Origin: Patella vulgata
Taxonomy: Eukaryota; Mollusca; Gastropoda; Patellidae
Length of the DNA: 64,000 bases
Reading direction: 5' to 3'
NCBI RefSeq assembly: GCF_932274485.2
Contig: NC_065879.2
Coordinates: 34,900,436 to 34,964,435 of the forward strand
Shown: positions 11,012-23,089 of the stretch, one piece after another
How the letters are laid out: each line of letters begins with the position of its first letter
How positions within the stretch are numbered: position 1 is the stretch's first letter
Notes under the pieces: model-generated
Seen by the model: only the letters and a program-made list of their open reading frames with translations
What the model was told of the DNA's origin: nothing
Database searches by the model: none
Translations under genes and position numbers: made by a program

Positions 11012-13618
11012 GTATAAAACGTTTCAATATTTAAATTACAGAATTTAAAACATTTTTTTATTGAAACTTTCATATAGTTTGTATTATTCTTATGTCAAAT
11101 GTATGTCCAAAACAGTTCATTAAAGTTTTCTAGGGCGAAAATGGGGCCTAATTACCTTTTTACAGATTGCAAAGTATTTCCATATAATATTATCTATTTC
11201 AAAGAATTACTTTCAGAAATCAGTTCTGCTCAAGAAATTTAACTCTGGAGTCTGGCCTATTGTCCCCTTATCCCTGAGAGCAACATAAGGAAAATTGAAA
11301 TAAAGCTAATCCTTATATCCACAAAAGGGCATATATATATTCAGTTATATTTATTCAATAATACACTTCAATGATTTTTAAAAATATAAACACATATTTT
11401 GGAACAACCCTTATAAACAACGATACTAGTTTTGGAATATCGTTTTCGCAACTTTGTTTGTATTAATATTAAAGAATTTATTCGCTTGTTTCCATTTGGC
11501 GTGTATGCTATATAAATATACCTTTTCAAATATCTGATTGATTCCCTTTAAAAACAATGGATAGCCTAACAAGATTAATGTTTTCACATTATATGTATAT
11601 AAACGTTTATGACACTTTTCAAGCGAAGAAACCGATATTAATCCCCTCTTGTTGTTTTTCTTTTCTGTAAACACATTAATGCCTATACACCCGTCCACCG
11701 TCCACACGGTTTTGAACAACATTTTGATAAATGCTACTTTACAGAAAGGAAAAATAAAACGACAGTGGCAATTGAAAATAGTGTAATAGTAATGTTTGGG
11801 TTATGTGTCCATGTAACTAGCTTTTACGAGACATGTAAACAAATGTTTGGAAAAAAGGAAACGTGCAACATGATGCATACCCTGCCTCGTACATGAAATA
11901 CACCCAGAACGTAAGTTAGGTAAATATAGAAACACCAGTATACGCTAAGCTGTGTAATATTTTAAAATAATGATAACATATCAGCAGCTAACAGTTTTTT
12001 TTTTTTATCTCTTACGGTCTATGATCTAAAAGTAACTTACGATATTCTTAACAGTAAAAGACGTAAGGAAAACTGAATATCTCAAGATAGACAAATCGAA
12101 ATGAATGAATAGTTTGTTCTACAAAGAAATATACAAATTTAGCAATTATTTTGCGAAGTCTTGATTTTATTATCGATATCAATCAACTCTAGAGATACAT
12201 AAGAATTTATCACTGAGTCTAATAAACAGTTATTATGAGCTGTTTATATATCACGCCTCGTTGGTAACTCAAAATTTCATAGAATTATACATTATACGAC
12301 GTACGATGTTTGATTAGATTTAGATTAGATTTCAATTTCATTTTATTTGTCATAGAATAATATACTTTTCAAATATTTTTTCTTTCAATTTAGAATTAGA
12401 AAGTCCTCTCATTATTTCTCGGTATTGCATTTTGGATTTTGTAGTTTGAATATACCACATTCGACCGTTCGCCCCTTTATAGACGTGGACAAAGGAGACC
12501 GGTTCTCGCTGTGGTCATGTCCCAAAGCATATGTTTGTAGTGTTTCGAATGGGACAAAAACACAGGTTTGTATTCTGATAAGCGAAACTTGTAAACGATC
12601 CCAGGACAGTTGGAATCGGAAAGATATCCGCTGAAATCATACCCACCGCACTTCACATGTAATCAGATGTGTGTTTATAAGTGTCTAAATTATCCAAGTT
12701 AACCTTTAGTGGGGCCATGTACGAAATAATGACCGAGCGAATACCGACGAGAAAACATTTGGGTGTCTTTTACTTTACTCATCGGGGAAAAAAACCCATA
12801 ATATAATGATTTAGGGAACAACTGTCCATTTAAAGGCCATGGTGTCTTTTTTGATCATTTTCATTTGATTTATTTTTTTTCTTTCTAATTAGAGAACAAA
12901 TCCATTTGGCTGTTTGGGAGACCCCTTAGGCCTGTGTGTAGTTATAGTTAGTTAATACGTCACGGACGAGATGCTCATTTCCATTTTACATCCGTCCTTT
13001 TTAAAGGTATATTTATTTAATAATTCATTGAGTAAAATATTATATATACTACATTTTACTCTTAGTAATGACTTTCAATAAATATATACGTCATGTACTA
13101 TAATCAAATACTACTTATAACCACCGACCTCGTGTTTTTCCCCCATAAATTGCCAACTACCAATAAAATATGCCTTGTAGGTTTTATATCTACTACAAAG
13201 TGTCTGTAAATCGTGTTGCATTTATGAAAAAAAAAACATCCACTGCCCTTGCCATTTCGTTAGCGTGTATTATAAAACTATGATGCCTTTGACAGTTTCG
13301 GGAGTGAATTCATCTCCATAGTGATTAACTTCTTTTTCTGATACGAGTTATTCTAATCATTCTAAAACATGTATAGATGGTATTTGGAGGACATTATGAA
13401 GCTCGGTTAGGATTTTCTAAAGGATGTTTGGAAAGGATGGCAATCGTAAAACAAGTCGTCTCCCTTGAATCAATCGTCGTATTAGGTCACGCTCTTGATT
13501 TAGAATTGGACGTACTTTTAATTAATATTTTAAAGTCTGAACGTATACATTGCAGATGCATCGGATCGAGATGTGGTCCACTAACCAGCAGCTTCGGAGT
13601 TCGTGTTCCCCGGGATTT
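11012..13618. other. Intergenic AT-rich stretch, no gene seen
   Basis: Several 70-100-residue ORFs occur, for example 11426-11722 on the minus strand and 13377-13643 on the plus strand. None shows a recognised motif, and the last runs into SINE sequence. No exon, tRNA or clear repeat could be supported. Confidence 0.5.
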
Positions 13619-13938
13619 TCCATCGTGGTGGCTAAGTGGGTAAGACGCTGGCTCGCTAGCCTGGAGGTCGCCAGTTTGACCCCAGCATTGGCCGAGAAAG
13701 TTTCCTCTTGTCAGTGGTGCAAGACGGAGGGCCGAAAATCCGAGGTACCGTGTATACACTGGCGTGCACGTAAAAGATCCCTTTGCAGTTGGAATTCGAT
13801 ATAATAGTAGGCCATAGTGCCGCTATCCGGGCAAAATTTCCCCATAGCACACTGTATGGCGTATGTATGCCCGTCTTCATTAGCCCAGTCGGAACGGAAC
13901 AATAGGACGTTAAACTCAATTCCATTTCATTCATTTCC
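13619..13938 (+). mobile_element. tRNA-derived SINE, copy S3
   Basis: Head GGTGGCTAAGTGGGTAAGAC and TTTGACCCCAGCATTGGCC, core TTGTCAGTGGTGCAAGACGG and GGCGTGCACGTAAAAGATCC, tail AGGACGTTAAACTCAATTCC followed by ATTTCATTC repeats. Nearly full length. The head is A-box/B-box like, as in the other copies. Confidence 0.85.
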
Positions 13939-13939
13939 A

Positions 13940-14167
13940 GCGTGGTTTTCCATATCAGTGGTATAAGGTGGAGGACCTAGCAATGAACAGCGTACAGTCG
14001 TTTGGATGGGAGGAAAAACCGAGGTTCCGTATACATGTTGGTTGGTGTGCACATAAAAGAATCCGAGACAGCTGGAATTCAATTGCTGCCCGGGTAAAAT
14101 TTCCCACATGGTACATTAGCCCGGGTGGTTCACAAAAGTTTGACGATAAACCCCATTTCTTTCATCC
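13940..14167 (+). mobile_element. SINE copy S3b, 5' truncated, immediately behind S3
   Basis: Begins in the SINE core (CGTGGTTTTCCATATCAGTG) without a tRNA head. It continues through GGTGTGCACATAAAAGAATC and ends GATAAACCCCATTTCTTTC. It lies directly after the S3 tail, so either it integrated in the S3 tail or the pair arose by partial duplication. Confidence 0.7.
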
Positions 14168-14399
14168 ATTGCAGTAGGTTAATGTAGTGTAGACACTTGT
14201 TAAGAATGCAGGTCCAATAATGTAGGTGATATCTTTGTATTAGAAGTAAAGTTTTTGATTTCCCGAGAAACGACTAATCGAATCTCAGCAGGCTAATTAG
14301 AGAATCGGTGTTCGAAATTAGGCGAGTGGCAGTGGTAATGAAAGCACATTTTAACTTTTATCAAATCATACACCACATTTAAAATACAGATGTGAAATC

Positions 14400-14600
14400 A
14401 TCCTTTGATGTTGGCAATGTGCCAAGCGTACATTATTTATACTAGTTACAATATTGAACCTGCGTGACGTATTTCATTGAAATGCACGTGCTGGGTAGTG
14501 TCTGTTTAATGGTCTCGTCCAAGACATTGCGATCGAAATCGTACAATATCAATATATTACTTAATGTCTCGCACTCGACCATTAAACTTCTTAAATTTAT
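14400..14600. repeat. Dispersed repeat F, copy 1, with internal hairpin
   Basis: Shares ordered phrases with 26300-26570: CCTTTGATGTTGGC, GTGCCAAGCGTACATTATTT, GCGTGACGTATTTCATT, GCACGTGC, TTTAATGGTCTCG, ATTACTTAATGTC. The right part folds back: GTTTAATGGTCTCG at about 14506 pairs with CGACCATTAAAC at about 14576. No coding capacity and no family name known to me. Confidence 0.6.
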
Positions 14601-14604
14601 TAAG

Positions 14605-16925
14605 TTACAAACAACCAATCTAACATTGGTCAATTAAATACGCGTTTATGAACGAACTTGTGCAAGTGACTACACCCAAATGTCCACAAAATCGTCGTCC
14701 CAATGGCGAGATAGGGAACCGGAACTTCGAAGGAGAGACTAAATATAATGGACTACTACAGTGGGGGGGGGGGGTAACCAAGCGAAGGAATGTTTGTGGT
14801 GTCCATAACTAAACGTATAGGAATATTTTGGTGTTATGTGTCCATGCCACGCGATAAAAAAAGACCCAACTGAGGCAACTCCTTATGATCCCCAATTACC
14901 CATATATAATAAAACCAGAAAACACATAGCCAAATAAAGACTGGCTGCAAAAGTCACGAAAAACAAACAAACCGACTGAGAAAAGAAATAGGCTATTAAT
15001 CTCTAAAGGTGTTAAGATTGTGTCTCTAGAAAAAAAAGTTTCAAAGGAATATATTATATGAACATCTCGTCAACACAATACTTTTTTTTTATTTTGAGAC
15101 TAAAATTATTTGTTTTCTATGGTCACGTGCGGGAAGAATATATTTTCCCACAAAGTGACATTTTCCCCTGCTCTTCATCGAATTCTGTCATTGGTTCTTT
15201 TATGCTTTTATGTGTACCAGAATGTCTACACAGGTGAACCTGTTTAGGCTATATTGTCCCACCGAACGACCTGTCAGCCCCACAGGTGTTACCCTTTATA
15301 AGTGCTCTGGCGGATCCACTATACGTACACTACATATGAGAATAAGCTGCTTAGTAAAGATCTTGTTAAGTTTCAAATACAAATAATAATTATCTAATGT
15401 GGCGACTTGGTAGTTTACGCATTTAATAAAACCATTCTGACATTAAAACACATAATCAAGAATAAAAGGCGAAGATACAAAATTTATCAAATCGACTAAT
15501 TCTGATTTTCTATTGTCGTATACAATCGCCGGTCAGGAATTCAAGGATAACTCATATCTCTCCTGAAACACCGAGGTCAAGAAGGTAACTAACCTAGGCA
15601 TTTGTTATTTAATCGTCTAGATTACTATCCGAAGAACACTTTTTAAAACCTTAAATTTATTAAATTTAAGTAAGGGAAGTAGTATGCATTGGCTTGCCGG
15701 AGCAGCGTGGCTTTAAGTTAACCTAGATAACAAACCTCATCTCTCAACCCTCCGTGTTTCGAGATAAGAGATGGTGCTATATAGTTCCAAATTACATGCA
15801 GTAAGCAAAATTGACAATATTTTTCATCAAAACGACGATTGATTATTGTTATTTTTAATATTTCTGCCACATCCAACTACAATTAAGCATATAATCCTAC
15901 CCGAAACGGGTATAAATCATCGTATTTAAAATCGAGGCGTTAAGCCGTTACTAGGAACGCCATTTTTAAACGGGAGATGTATGACGGTGTATTTCGGATA
16001 AAAACAACGCTTCATTAAGTTAAACGCGAATATTTGGAGTTAGGCGATAGTTGTGCCACTAAATTGGCCTCTTTAAGTTTAATTAGTCATAATAGTATAA
16101 AATTATCTTATTTTTAAGAAGTTACATGCATTAATAAAGAAACTGAGTTTGCTACATGGAACTAAAGGCACCCAATCTTAGCAAAAACAAGCACTTTAGT
16201 ATATCTCAACGTTTTTAGCTACGTTTTCGTAGCTAGCTTTAACCGAGTAAAAAATTAATCAATATCTGATTTCAGGAACCAACCTCTCGAAGGTAAAGGA
16301 AATACCTTAAAGCGCGATGTCAGCAATTAAGCTAATGTCTATCGAGCAGTGATCGTGTGTGTGAAGTCTATTTAGAACTTGTTGATTAATGATAGCATGA
16401 TTCCTCCATCAATGAGAAGATTAACATTGATTTTTCACTTCAGTTTGAGAATGTGTAGATAATTAGACATTTTATCGTACATCATATGACAAGATTTCAA
16501 TTCGCGTGTACAAAACAGTGTCGCCAAGCCCATGCTATCAAACCAAACGATGTTAAACATTCTGCGAGAACTAATGATTAGCTGTTCAGTATATAGGAAT
16601 CTAAAATCTTTGAATTTTTATTTGAAGGGAGGATTTGCAGCTGATCTACCAAACGTTTATGTCAGCCGCAAGCATTTCCTCGATATTTTGATTCCATGGG
16701 ACGTTTCTAAAACAAGTCTAGAGAAGCGCAGGATGTGCACAATATTTAGTTTATAGATTATTTTCACAAATTATATATAGTGATTTCTTTACTAGAATTA
16801 AAGGTTCATTATGTAAGATTTAGGAGCTGGTCGATCTATATAGTTCAAAATAGATAATGAAAAATGAATATATTGAACATTATTCAGTCAAATTACTTTT
16901 TTCTGAGCGAATGTGTATTAGCTGT
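14605..16925. other. Intergenic AT-rich stretch, no gene seen
   Basis: Holds a 12-base G run at 14763-14774. The ORF at 16532-16756 (74 residues) has no recognisable motif. No repeat family shared with the rest of the window was noticed. Confidence 0.5.
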
Positions 16926-17060
16926 CATGGTTGGTTGATATAATTTCTCATACAGTTGGTACATGCGTTCTAGCCCCAAATTCCCATTTTCACTCGATTG
17001 TCACTATTTTTGGGTTTGACAGAATTCAATTCCGGAACATTCAATTGAGTATCCCCATAA
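16926..17060. mobile_element. MITE family E, copy 1 (right part only)
   Basis: Contains GGTTGATATAATTT, CACTCGATTGTCACTATTTT and ends ACATTCAATTGAGTATCCCC. This matches the right part of copies 2 and 3. The left half is missing. Confidence 0.6.
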
Positions 17061-17354
17061 GATCTGGAATCTCTCCAGTTTATTGTACTGTTTTATATTG
17101 TGTTAAAGTTTCCCAATGTCGTGCTAACTAGTTATATTTTCAAATTGAGGTAATGTACAGACTATAATAACATTTAAAGCTTATTAACTGAACTATTTTT
17201 GTATTGCAGTTAACATTATGCCTCGAAATATCTACATCTACTGGATTGCAAATAGAAATTTCGCCCGTAGTCTAAAGGTACAAATCATGCAATGATTCAC
17301 ACCAAATGATAAGAAATATTGCCACTTTTGTTTTCACTGGTTGGTGGTGTGGGA

Positions 17355-17645
17355 GGGGAGATGCTCGATTGTCAGTTCGGAACTTCCCGAATTTACAAAA
17401 TTGCACTCCAGTGATACGGAATTCATCCCGGTCACAGTTCTGCCATTCCCGGCAAAGGAGGTGGTGTGAGTAGAATCGTGGCGTATTTTAGGTAAAAATA
17501 TGTTTCAGCTGTCATGACTGATTGATATATTTTTTTATTCAGTCGGCACATTCGTTGTACATTGAAATTCTCCTTTCCACTCGATTGACACTATTTTATT
17601 GGAATTGAGAGAATTTAATTCCGGAAGGTTCAATCGAGTATCCCC
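17355..17645. mobile_element. MITE family E, copy 2
   Basis: About 291 bp. The left end is GGGGAGATGCTCGATTGTCA. The right end GGTTCAATCGAGTATCCCC is its imperfect inverted repeat. Internal phrases GGAGGTGGTGTGAGTAGAAT and CACTCGATTGACACTATTTT recur in the copy at 18972. Non-coding. Confidence 0.7.
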
Positions 17646-17649
17646 AATG

Positions 17650-18970
17650 TGCTCGGGCAAGGGGCATAACTAAATGGAAAGTAGAGGGACACTGGCAATG
17701 AATAGAGTTCATATACTCTTTAATCCCAATGCTTCACACCAAAATTGAAAAAAATATGTTAAAAACTGTAGCTTATAAAAATGACTGTTGGCCGTCTGGC
17801 ACATCCAGGCTCAGTATACTAAACCGTTACCTAGGACACAGAATTGAGACCAAATCACAAGAAAAAATAATTGTCGTCAGATTTATATATAGTTTTAGAG
17901 CTTCCAGCAATATTCCTATTTGTATTGAGACGTGAACTATTATGTTATATGGTTGTTCCTACTTAATTCTTGACCATTAGGAGATGTTTGCATAATACCC
18001 CCAACATTAAATACTTCGGTGGCATTTAAAGATCTGGTATCGGAAAATCTTTGGTTACCGTTTCTTAAAAACATGGTCTACGTATCAAGACTTTCTCTGT
18101 ATTCAGTGGTTGCCTGTGTAAACGCTGCTTTATAATCAATATTTTGTCTGTGTAGTTTATGGCATTATCAAAATCGTTTTTCTGAGATCAATAAGTATAG
18201 TCGACAATTACTTGCTATACGTTCATTGCCTCTGGTCAAATGGAAGCAAACGTTGAAAGGCATCTTCCTTTCATCTTTACCCATCTCAACCGGATAGGTT
18301 CATATGCTTGAAGCCAATTGGTATCAACAGCTTCTCACGATGATATCATATATTTTGGCACCCTGGAGTTATTATATCACAGCTTGTAACTTATTGAAAG
18401 TATTACAACTATGATGTTTGTAGTGTCATCGATATATTTCATAGTATTGAATCAGTCAATTTAACTTGGAAATATGATTTGGTTCCAAACAGAAGTGAAC
18501 ATATCCTGCAGTATTCTTTTTTTTACACTTTTCATCCATTTTATAAATTGTTATTAACGTTTGTTTGGACATATAATGAGATTAAGGCCATAGAGGTAAA
18601 ACGTCATCCCAATTACAGATACAAACTAGAACAACCTTTTTTACAAGCTGGTCATTACGAGATAACCGTCAGATTACAGTCCCAAGGACCAGCTTTACTA
18701 ACCTGTATTTGGATGATTGAAAGCAGCCGTGAATGTCAATTCCCCTTTCCCCATGTTGGAGCTTCTCATAGCATTTGTACAAAGTTTGTTGGGGGAGCTG
18801 AGGCTATTCGCTCGAAAATTTTCTTTGTCACCCGAATTTTCAGAATGAATCAGTAACTAACTAAAACGATTTTTTCACAAAGCTGTGATCGATGGTTATT
18901 TTTAATTAATTACACAATAGTTTAAATTTACAATATGTTAAAGGAGCTAAATCCTTATTCTTTGACACCT
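17650..18970. other. Intergenic stretch with an unrecognised 125-codon ORF
   Basis: The ORF at 18479-18856 on the plus strand encodes 125 residues with no motif I recognise. A single open frame of this length is possible by chance. The rest shows no repeat or exon. Confidence 0.4.
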
Positions 18971-18971
18971 A

Positions 18972-19235
18972 GGGGATGCTCGATTCACAGTCCAGAACGT
19001 CGAGAATTGACAGAATTGCTATCAAGTCACAGTTCTGCCCGCTACGGAGGTGGTGTGAGTAGAATCGGGACGCAATTAAACACAGCGAATATGTTTCGGC
19101 CGCATAGTTGGTTGAGATATTTACTTATCCAGTCGACGCATGCGTTGTAGCCCAAAATACCCCTTTTCACTCGATTGTCACTATTTTTGGGATTGAGAGA
19201 ATTCAATTCCGGAATGTTCAATCGAGTACCCCCCC
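18972..19235. mobile_element. MITE family E, copy 3
   Basis: Left end GGGGATGCTCGATTCACAGT, right end ATGTTCAATCGAGTACCCCC. The internal phrase GGAGGTGGTGTGAGTAGAAT is shared with copy 2. About 264 bp, non-coding. Confidence 0.7.
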
Positions 19236-19311
19236 CCTCCCCAACGCATATATAATAATGTAATATGGATGTATATTAAAAAAAATTTACATTCAATTGT
19301 ATCTGTTTTTT

Positions 19312-20378
19312 TACGAAAGACCATTAGGGTCAATCAAATGAACAAAAAAAGAAAAAACAATTCTAGTTACAAGATAGTTACATAAAATGGTTATCTTGTA
19401 ATTACAAGATACGGAGAAGTTTTTTTTTTTAGAGGTCGCCATACACTGATTTATCGACTAGCTAGGCCAACGCCGTTTCATGTCATGCTCCCATTAATAT
19501 CATACGTTATTGTCATGCCTCCATTAAAATCATAAAGTTCATACTCTCATTAACTTCATACTCCAACCAACTTCATACACGCATTGATATCATTTATTAA
19601 TATCATGATTCATCAATTTCATAGGCCACAGAACACTATTTATAGTTTTTGAAAAATTTCTTAAAGTTTTGATTTTTGGGCTATTTTTGTTTGTTTTGAT
19701 TTTACACTGCCGTCGCCCCTGTACGTTCGTCCGAAATTTGAAATATAGGCCTATCTCCCAAAAATCTCGGTTCCTTTTGATATTGGCATGTATCGAACCA
19801 TAACTTCCTGGATTATGGCCCCAGAGTGTTCGAAAAATCACGTTTTTAGCTTGTGGACACTCTAGGGGTCACAATTTCATATCGGATTATAACTTCCTGG
19901 ATTATGGACCCTGATTGTACGAAAAATTGTAATTTTTATCCGATTAAAAAACCGTTTAAATGTATCACCGTTACACCATAATGACGGTTGAGTTCGAATT
20001 TCGTGAAAATCGGAACGAAACTACCTGACAAAATGGTCGCTCCTTATACACAAATAGTGTAAAAGTATGTAATACCAAGGTTTTGGACCCCTAGAAGTCA
20101 CAATTTTTATCCGATTTTGATGAAACTTAAAATATATCTTTATATCCCCAATATCTCAGACGATAACTTCCTGGATAATGGCCCATGGTTGTACGAAAAA
20201 TAATTACAAGATAGTTATATAAAATGGTTATCTTGTAATTATAAGACAGCTATCTTGTAATTACATGTATAAGATAGCTATCTTGTAATTACAAGACAGT
20301 TACAAGATAGGTGTCTTGTAGTTACAAGATAATCAGAATATTTTTTTTTCATTTGATTGACCCTATTGGTCTTCCGTA
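19312..20378. mobile_element. TIR element with TTGTAATTACAA palindrome arrays at its flanks
   Basis: The ends form a roughly 31-bp inverted repeat with two mismatches: TACGAAAGACCATTAGGGTC at the left, and GACCCTATTGGTCTTCCGTA at the right. Just inside each end are clusters of palindromes built on ATCTTGTAATTACAAGAT (about 19360-19412 and 20205-20328). The centre (about 19690-20200) is family B module sequence, which is either a later insertion or captured cargo. No transposase is present. The ends lie against T runs, so the target duplication cannot be read with confidence. Confidence 0.65.
19690..20200 (+). repeat. Family B module segment, copy 3
   Basis: GCCGTCGCCCCTGTACGTTC marks the 5' portion of the hairpin terminus. 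Then come repeats of ATAACTTCCTGGATTATGGC, GTACGAAAAAT and AGGGGTCACAATTT. At least three imperfect modules are visible. It lies wholly inside the TIR element 19312-20378. Confidence 0.65.
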
Positions 20379-20779
20379 GTTTTTACTGTAATTTCTAGTC
20401 TGTTATGTTTGAAGAAATACGCGAAGAGTACAAACTGAATGTCAGTCTTTGGCATCTGGTTATTCTGATCTCTACCGGTAGTATATTCACCTGTGGGGTC
20501 TGTTTAGCCTCGTTGATCGAGTCGCTTCATTCCAAATGGCGCTCGAAAGCATACTAGCCCGCGATTCGTGTGCCAATTTTTAAATTTTAAAATAAATTGC
20601 CCGAAAATGCACTGTTGACAAAATATTCACACAAATCGCAGTTGTATGATATCATCGGCAGATAATAATTAAAACTCAATTATTCGATAAAGCATAGCAT
20701 ACGTGTGGCTGTAAATTGTCACCAGCGTTCAACATAACAATATGGTTTCAGCTGTCATAACAAAACGCCTCGTTGATAG

Positions 20780-21150
20780 AAATGAAATGAACTGGTGTTT
20801 AACGTCCTACTGTTCTGCTCCTAACCTGGGCTAATGAAGACGGGCATACGCCATACAGTGTGCTATGAGGGAAATTTTGCCCGGGCAGCGGCGCTACGGC
20901 CTACTCTTATATCGAATTCCAACTGCCAAGGGATCTTTTACGTGCACGCCAATGTGTACACGGGACCTCGGTTTTTCGTCCCATCCGAACGACTAGACAA
21001 CTGTCCTTGTCAGGCCCCCGTCCTGCATCTCTGACAAGGGGAAACCACGCCGGAAAATCGGGATGAACTTTCTCGGCCAATGCAGGGATCGAACACCCCG
21101 ACCTCAAGGCTAGCGAACCAGCGTCTTAACCACCTAGCCACCGTGGCTCC
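20780..21150 (-). mobile_element. tRNA-derived SINE, copy S4 (well preserved)
   Basis: Minus strand. The ATTTC-type tail is at 20780-20790, followed by the complement of GAGCAGAACAGTAGGACGTT. The core is intact, and the tRNA-like head at 21080-21150 ends with the complement of GGAGCCACGGTGGCTAGGTG. It looks full length and little decayed, so it is one of the younger copies here. Confidence 0.88.
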
Positions 21151-21151
21151 C

Positions 21152-22540
21152 GAGCTTAAATGAGTCTGCTGTATACTATACAAGTAGTTAACATAACAGT
21201 TCCGTTCAAATCAAGATCACACATAGCTTTGCCAAATGGTTAAATCTCAAAGTCAACCGAGGGTGTTTATATTATAAAGCATACTAGTATTAAACAAACT
21301 CCAGGAAGAACGGACTGACTGGTAACTTTATCTGTCTTAAGACACATACAGATAGAAGTGTGAAATGCATGGTAGAAACCAACGTAACTTTAAATCTGAA
21401 TCCTCGCTATCCCCAGTGGTATACAATACTACAGGCATGATTGCAGGGTCGGATTAACCTACCTTTGGACCCTAGGCCAAACTCAGCAGTGGACCCCCAA
21501 ATTCATAGAGTTGAAGACCAACGTTATCCTAAACTTATAGTTCAGGGGACTTCCTACTCTTGGGCCCTATACTTATTGTACATGGGTTCTTATGGTTTTA
21601 AATATATTATATAATGTAATACCCAGTGTACACTTGAAACAATATTATATCGTTTGAAACATCATATTCTAATATTTTCAATATGCATAATATACGTTGC
21701 AAACCTGTGATAATGACTTTATAGTACCAAAACACTTGAAGCGTAGAAACCGTCTTTACCGATTCCTTTCAAGCGAACGAATATACCACCACTATCGACA
21801 ACCAGGCAACTCACCACTGTGGGGCGTGCTTCAGGAAAATGAGTTCTACATGTATGATACCTAAGAGAAGACAGTGGCGCCACTGAGAATGAGACATAAA
21901 GGATGTGATTTGTTTCGTTCCAGTAACTCCCCAGAGACCAAGTGTCTTCTTATTTCCGGTTGTGGTAATTGACAATCTGGTCACAGTAGACGACTTTATC
22001 TTACAAATCGATAATTGGACGAATTTGTTATGTTTCTTTTATCTTCGTATTAATAGTACCTATATAATACCACATAAAACCTTGGGTTGGATATGTATTT
22101 GTCAGCACATGGAATCAACTTATTTTAATCAATTTTGTATCGTTGTACTTCTGCTGATAAAAATCTATTTCGACGATGATTTAACGATCTATTGAGACTT
22201 CTGTAATACAATTACACGGAGCAACAGGCCTAAGTAATTTAAGGAGGTCTAAACTGAATGAAGAGTTGATTCATGACGTTTTTCTGAAATTGAATTATCT
22301 TACGTCAACAAGTTGAGTTCTTCCGTAAACATGACCTACGGATCAATTAATGGTTCTTGAATTCGAGATAGCGAGAAAGCATCTTATGAAAGGAAAAAAA
22401 TTAATTGCGTTCTCGATGTAACTAAACAAAATTTGCAAGTATGCATATCATGAAGGTTTAATATTTTCAGGTATATTTTCATGCTTATAGAATCTTAATC
22501 CTTTACTGCTGTTTAGCGATTGGACACATATATATAGCAA
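21152..22540. other. Intergenic stretch, no gene seen
   Basis: The ORF at 21905-22195 (96 residues) has no recognisable motif. No repeat shared with the rest of the window was noticed. Confidence 0.45.
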
Positions 22541-22544
22541 AGCT

Positions 22545-22790
22545 AACATAGTTATATGTGACAGCAATCACTGGTTTATTATACACAAGTACGACGTTTC
22601 GATGCTCATGCTCTTAACGTTATCAAGCTTGTTCTATTTGTAAGTCTGACCAATTAGTCCTCATTATTTTGACAATAAGACAGAGAGAAAATTTCAGTAT
22701 TGTTACACAGTAAAAAAAGAATACGGCAGTTTACTCCCTGTCTTATTGTCAAAATAATTGTCAAAATTTATCAGACTTACAGATACACCA
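22545..22790. mobile_element. Foldback repeat family D, copy 1
   Basis: Begins GTTATATGTGACAGCAATCA and TATACACAAGTACGACGTTT, also found at 29965-30055. The right half folds back: TTATTTTGACAATAAGACA (about 22664) against TGTCTTATTGTCAAAATAA (about 22738), and GTAAGTCTGA against TCAGACTTAC further out. Non-coding. Confidence 0.6.
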
Positions 22791-23089
22791 CCTTCGGATG
22801 ACTATTACATCCAAAATATTGTAATATCAGATTTGAATAAATCACACTCATTGGTGCAAATCAAACATACACCTAATTACGGATTTTTATAACTTACACC
22901 TTTTTTTATTATTAATTATTACTCCCAGTAAGCGTACAACAGTGGTGTTTTTTTTTTCAAGCAAACGAATTCCAAATTTAGAAGATTTGAAATTAAAGGA
23001 GCTTAATCGCTAATATTTGAGACCTAGAAATTGCACAAATGGGACGCAATGCATATAATTATGTAATATGAATGTATATAAACTGATTT

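Noticed and set aside
13377-13643. 88-codon plus-strand ORF and overlapping 90-codon minus-strand ORF
   Set aside because: Both run into SINE S3; the readable parts are SINE translations.
18479-18856. 125-codon ORF
   Set aside because: No recognised motif, no splice context, and length possible by chance in 64 kb of six-frame reading.
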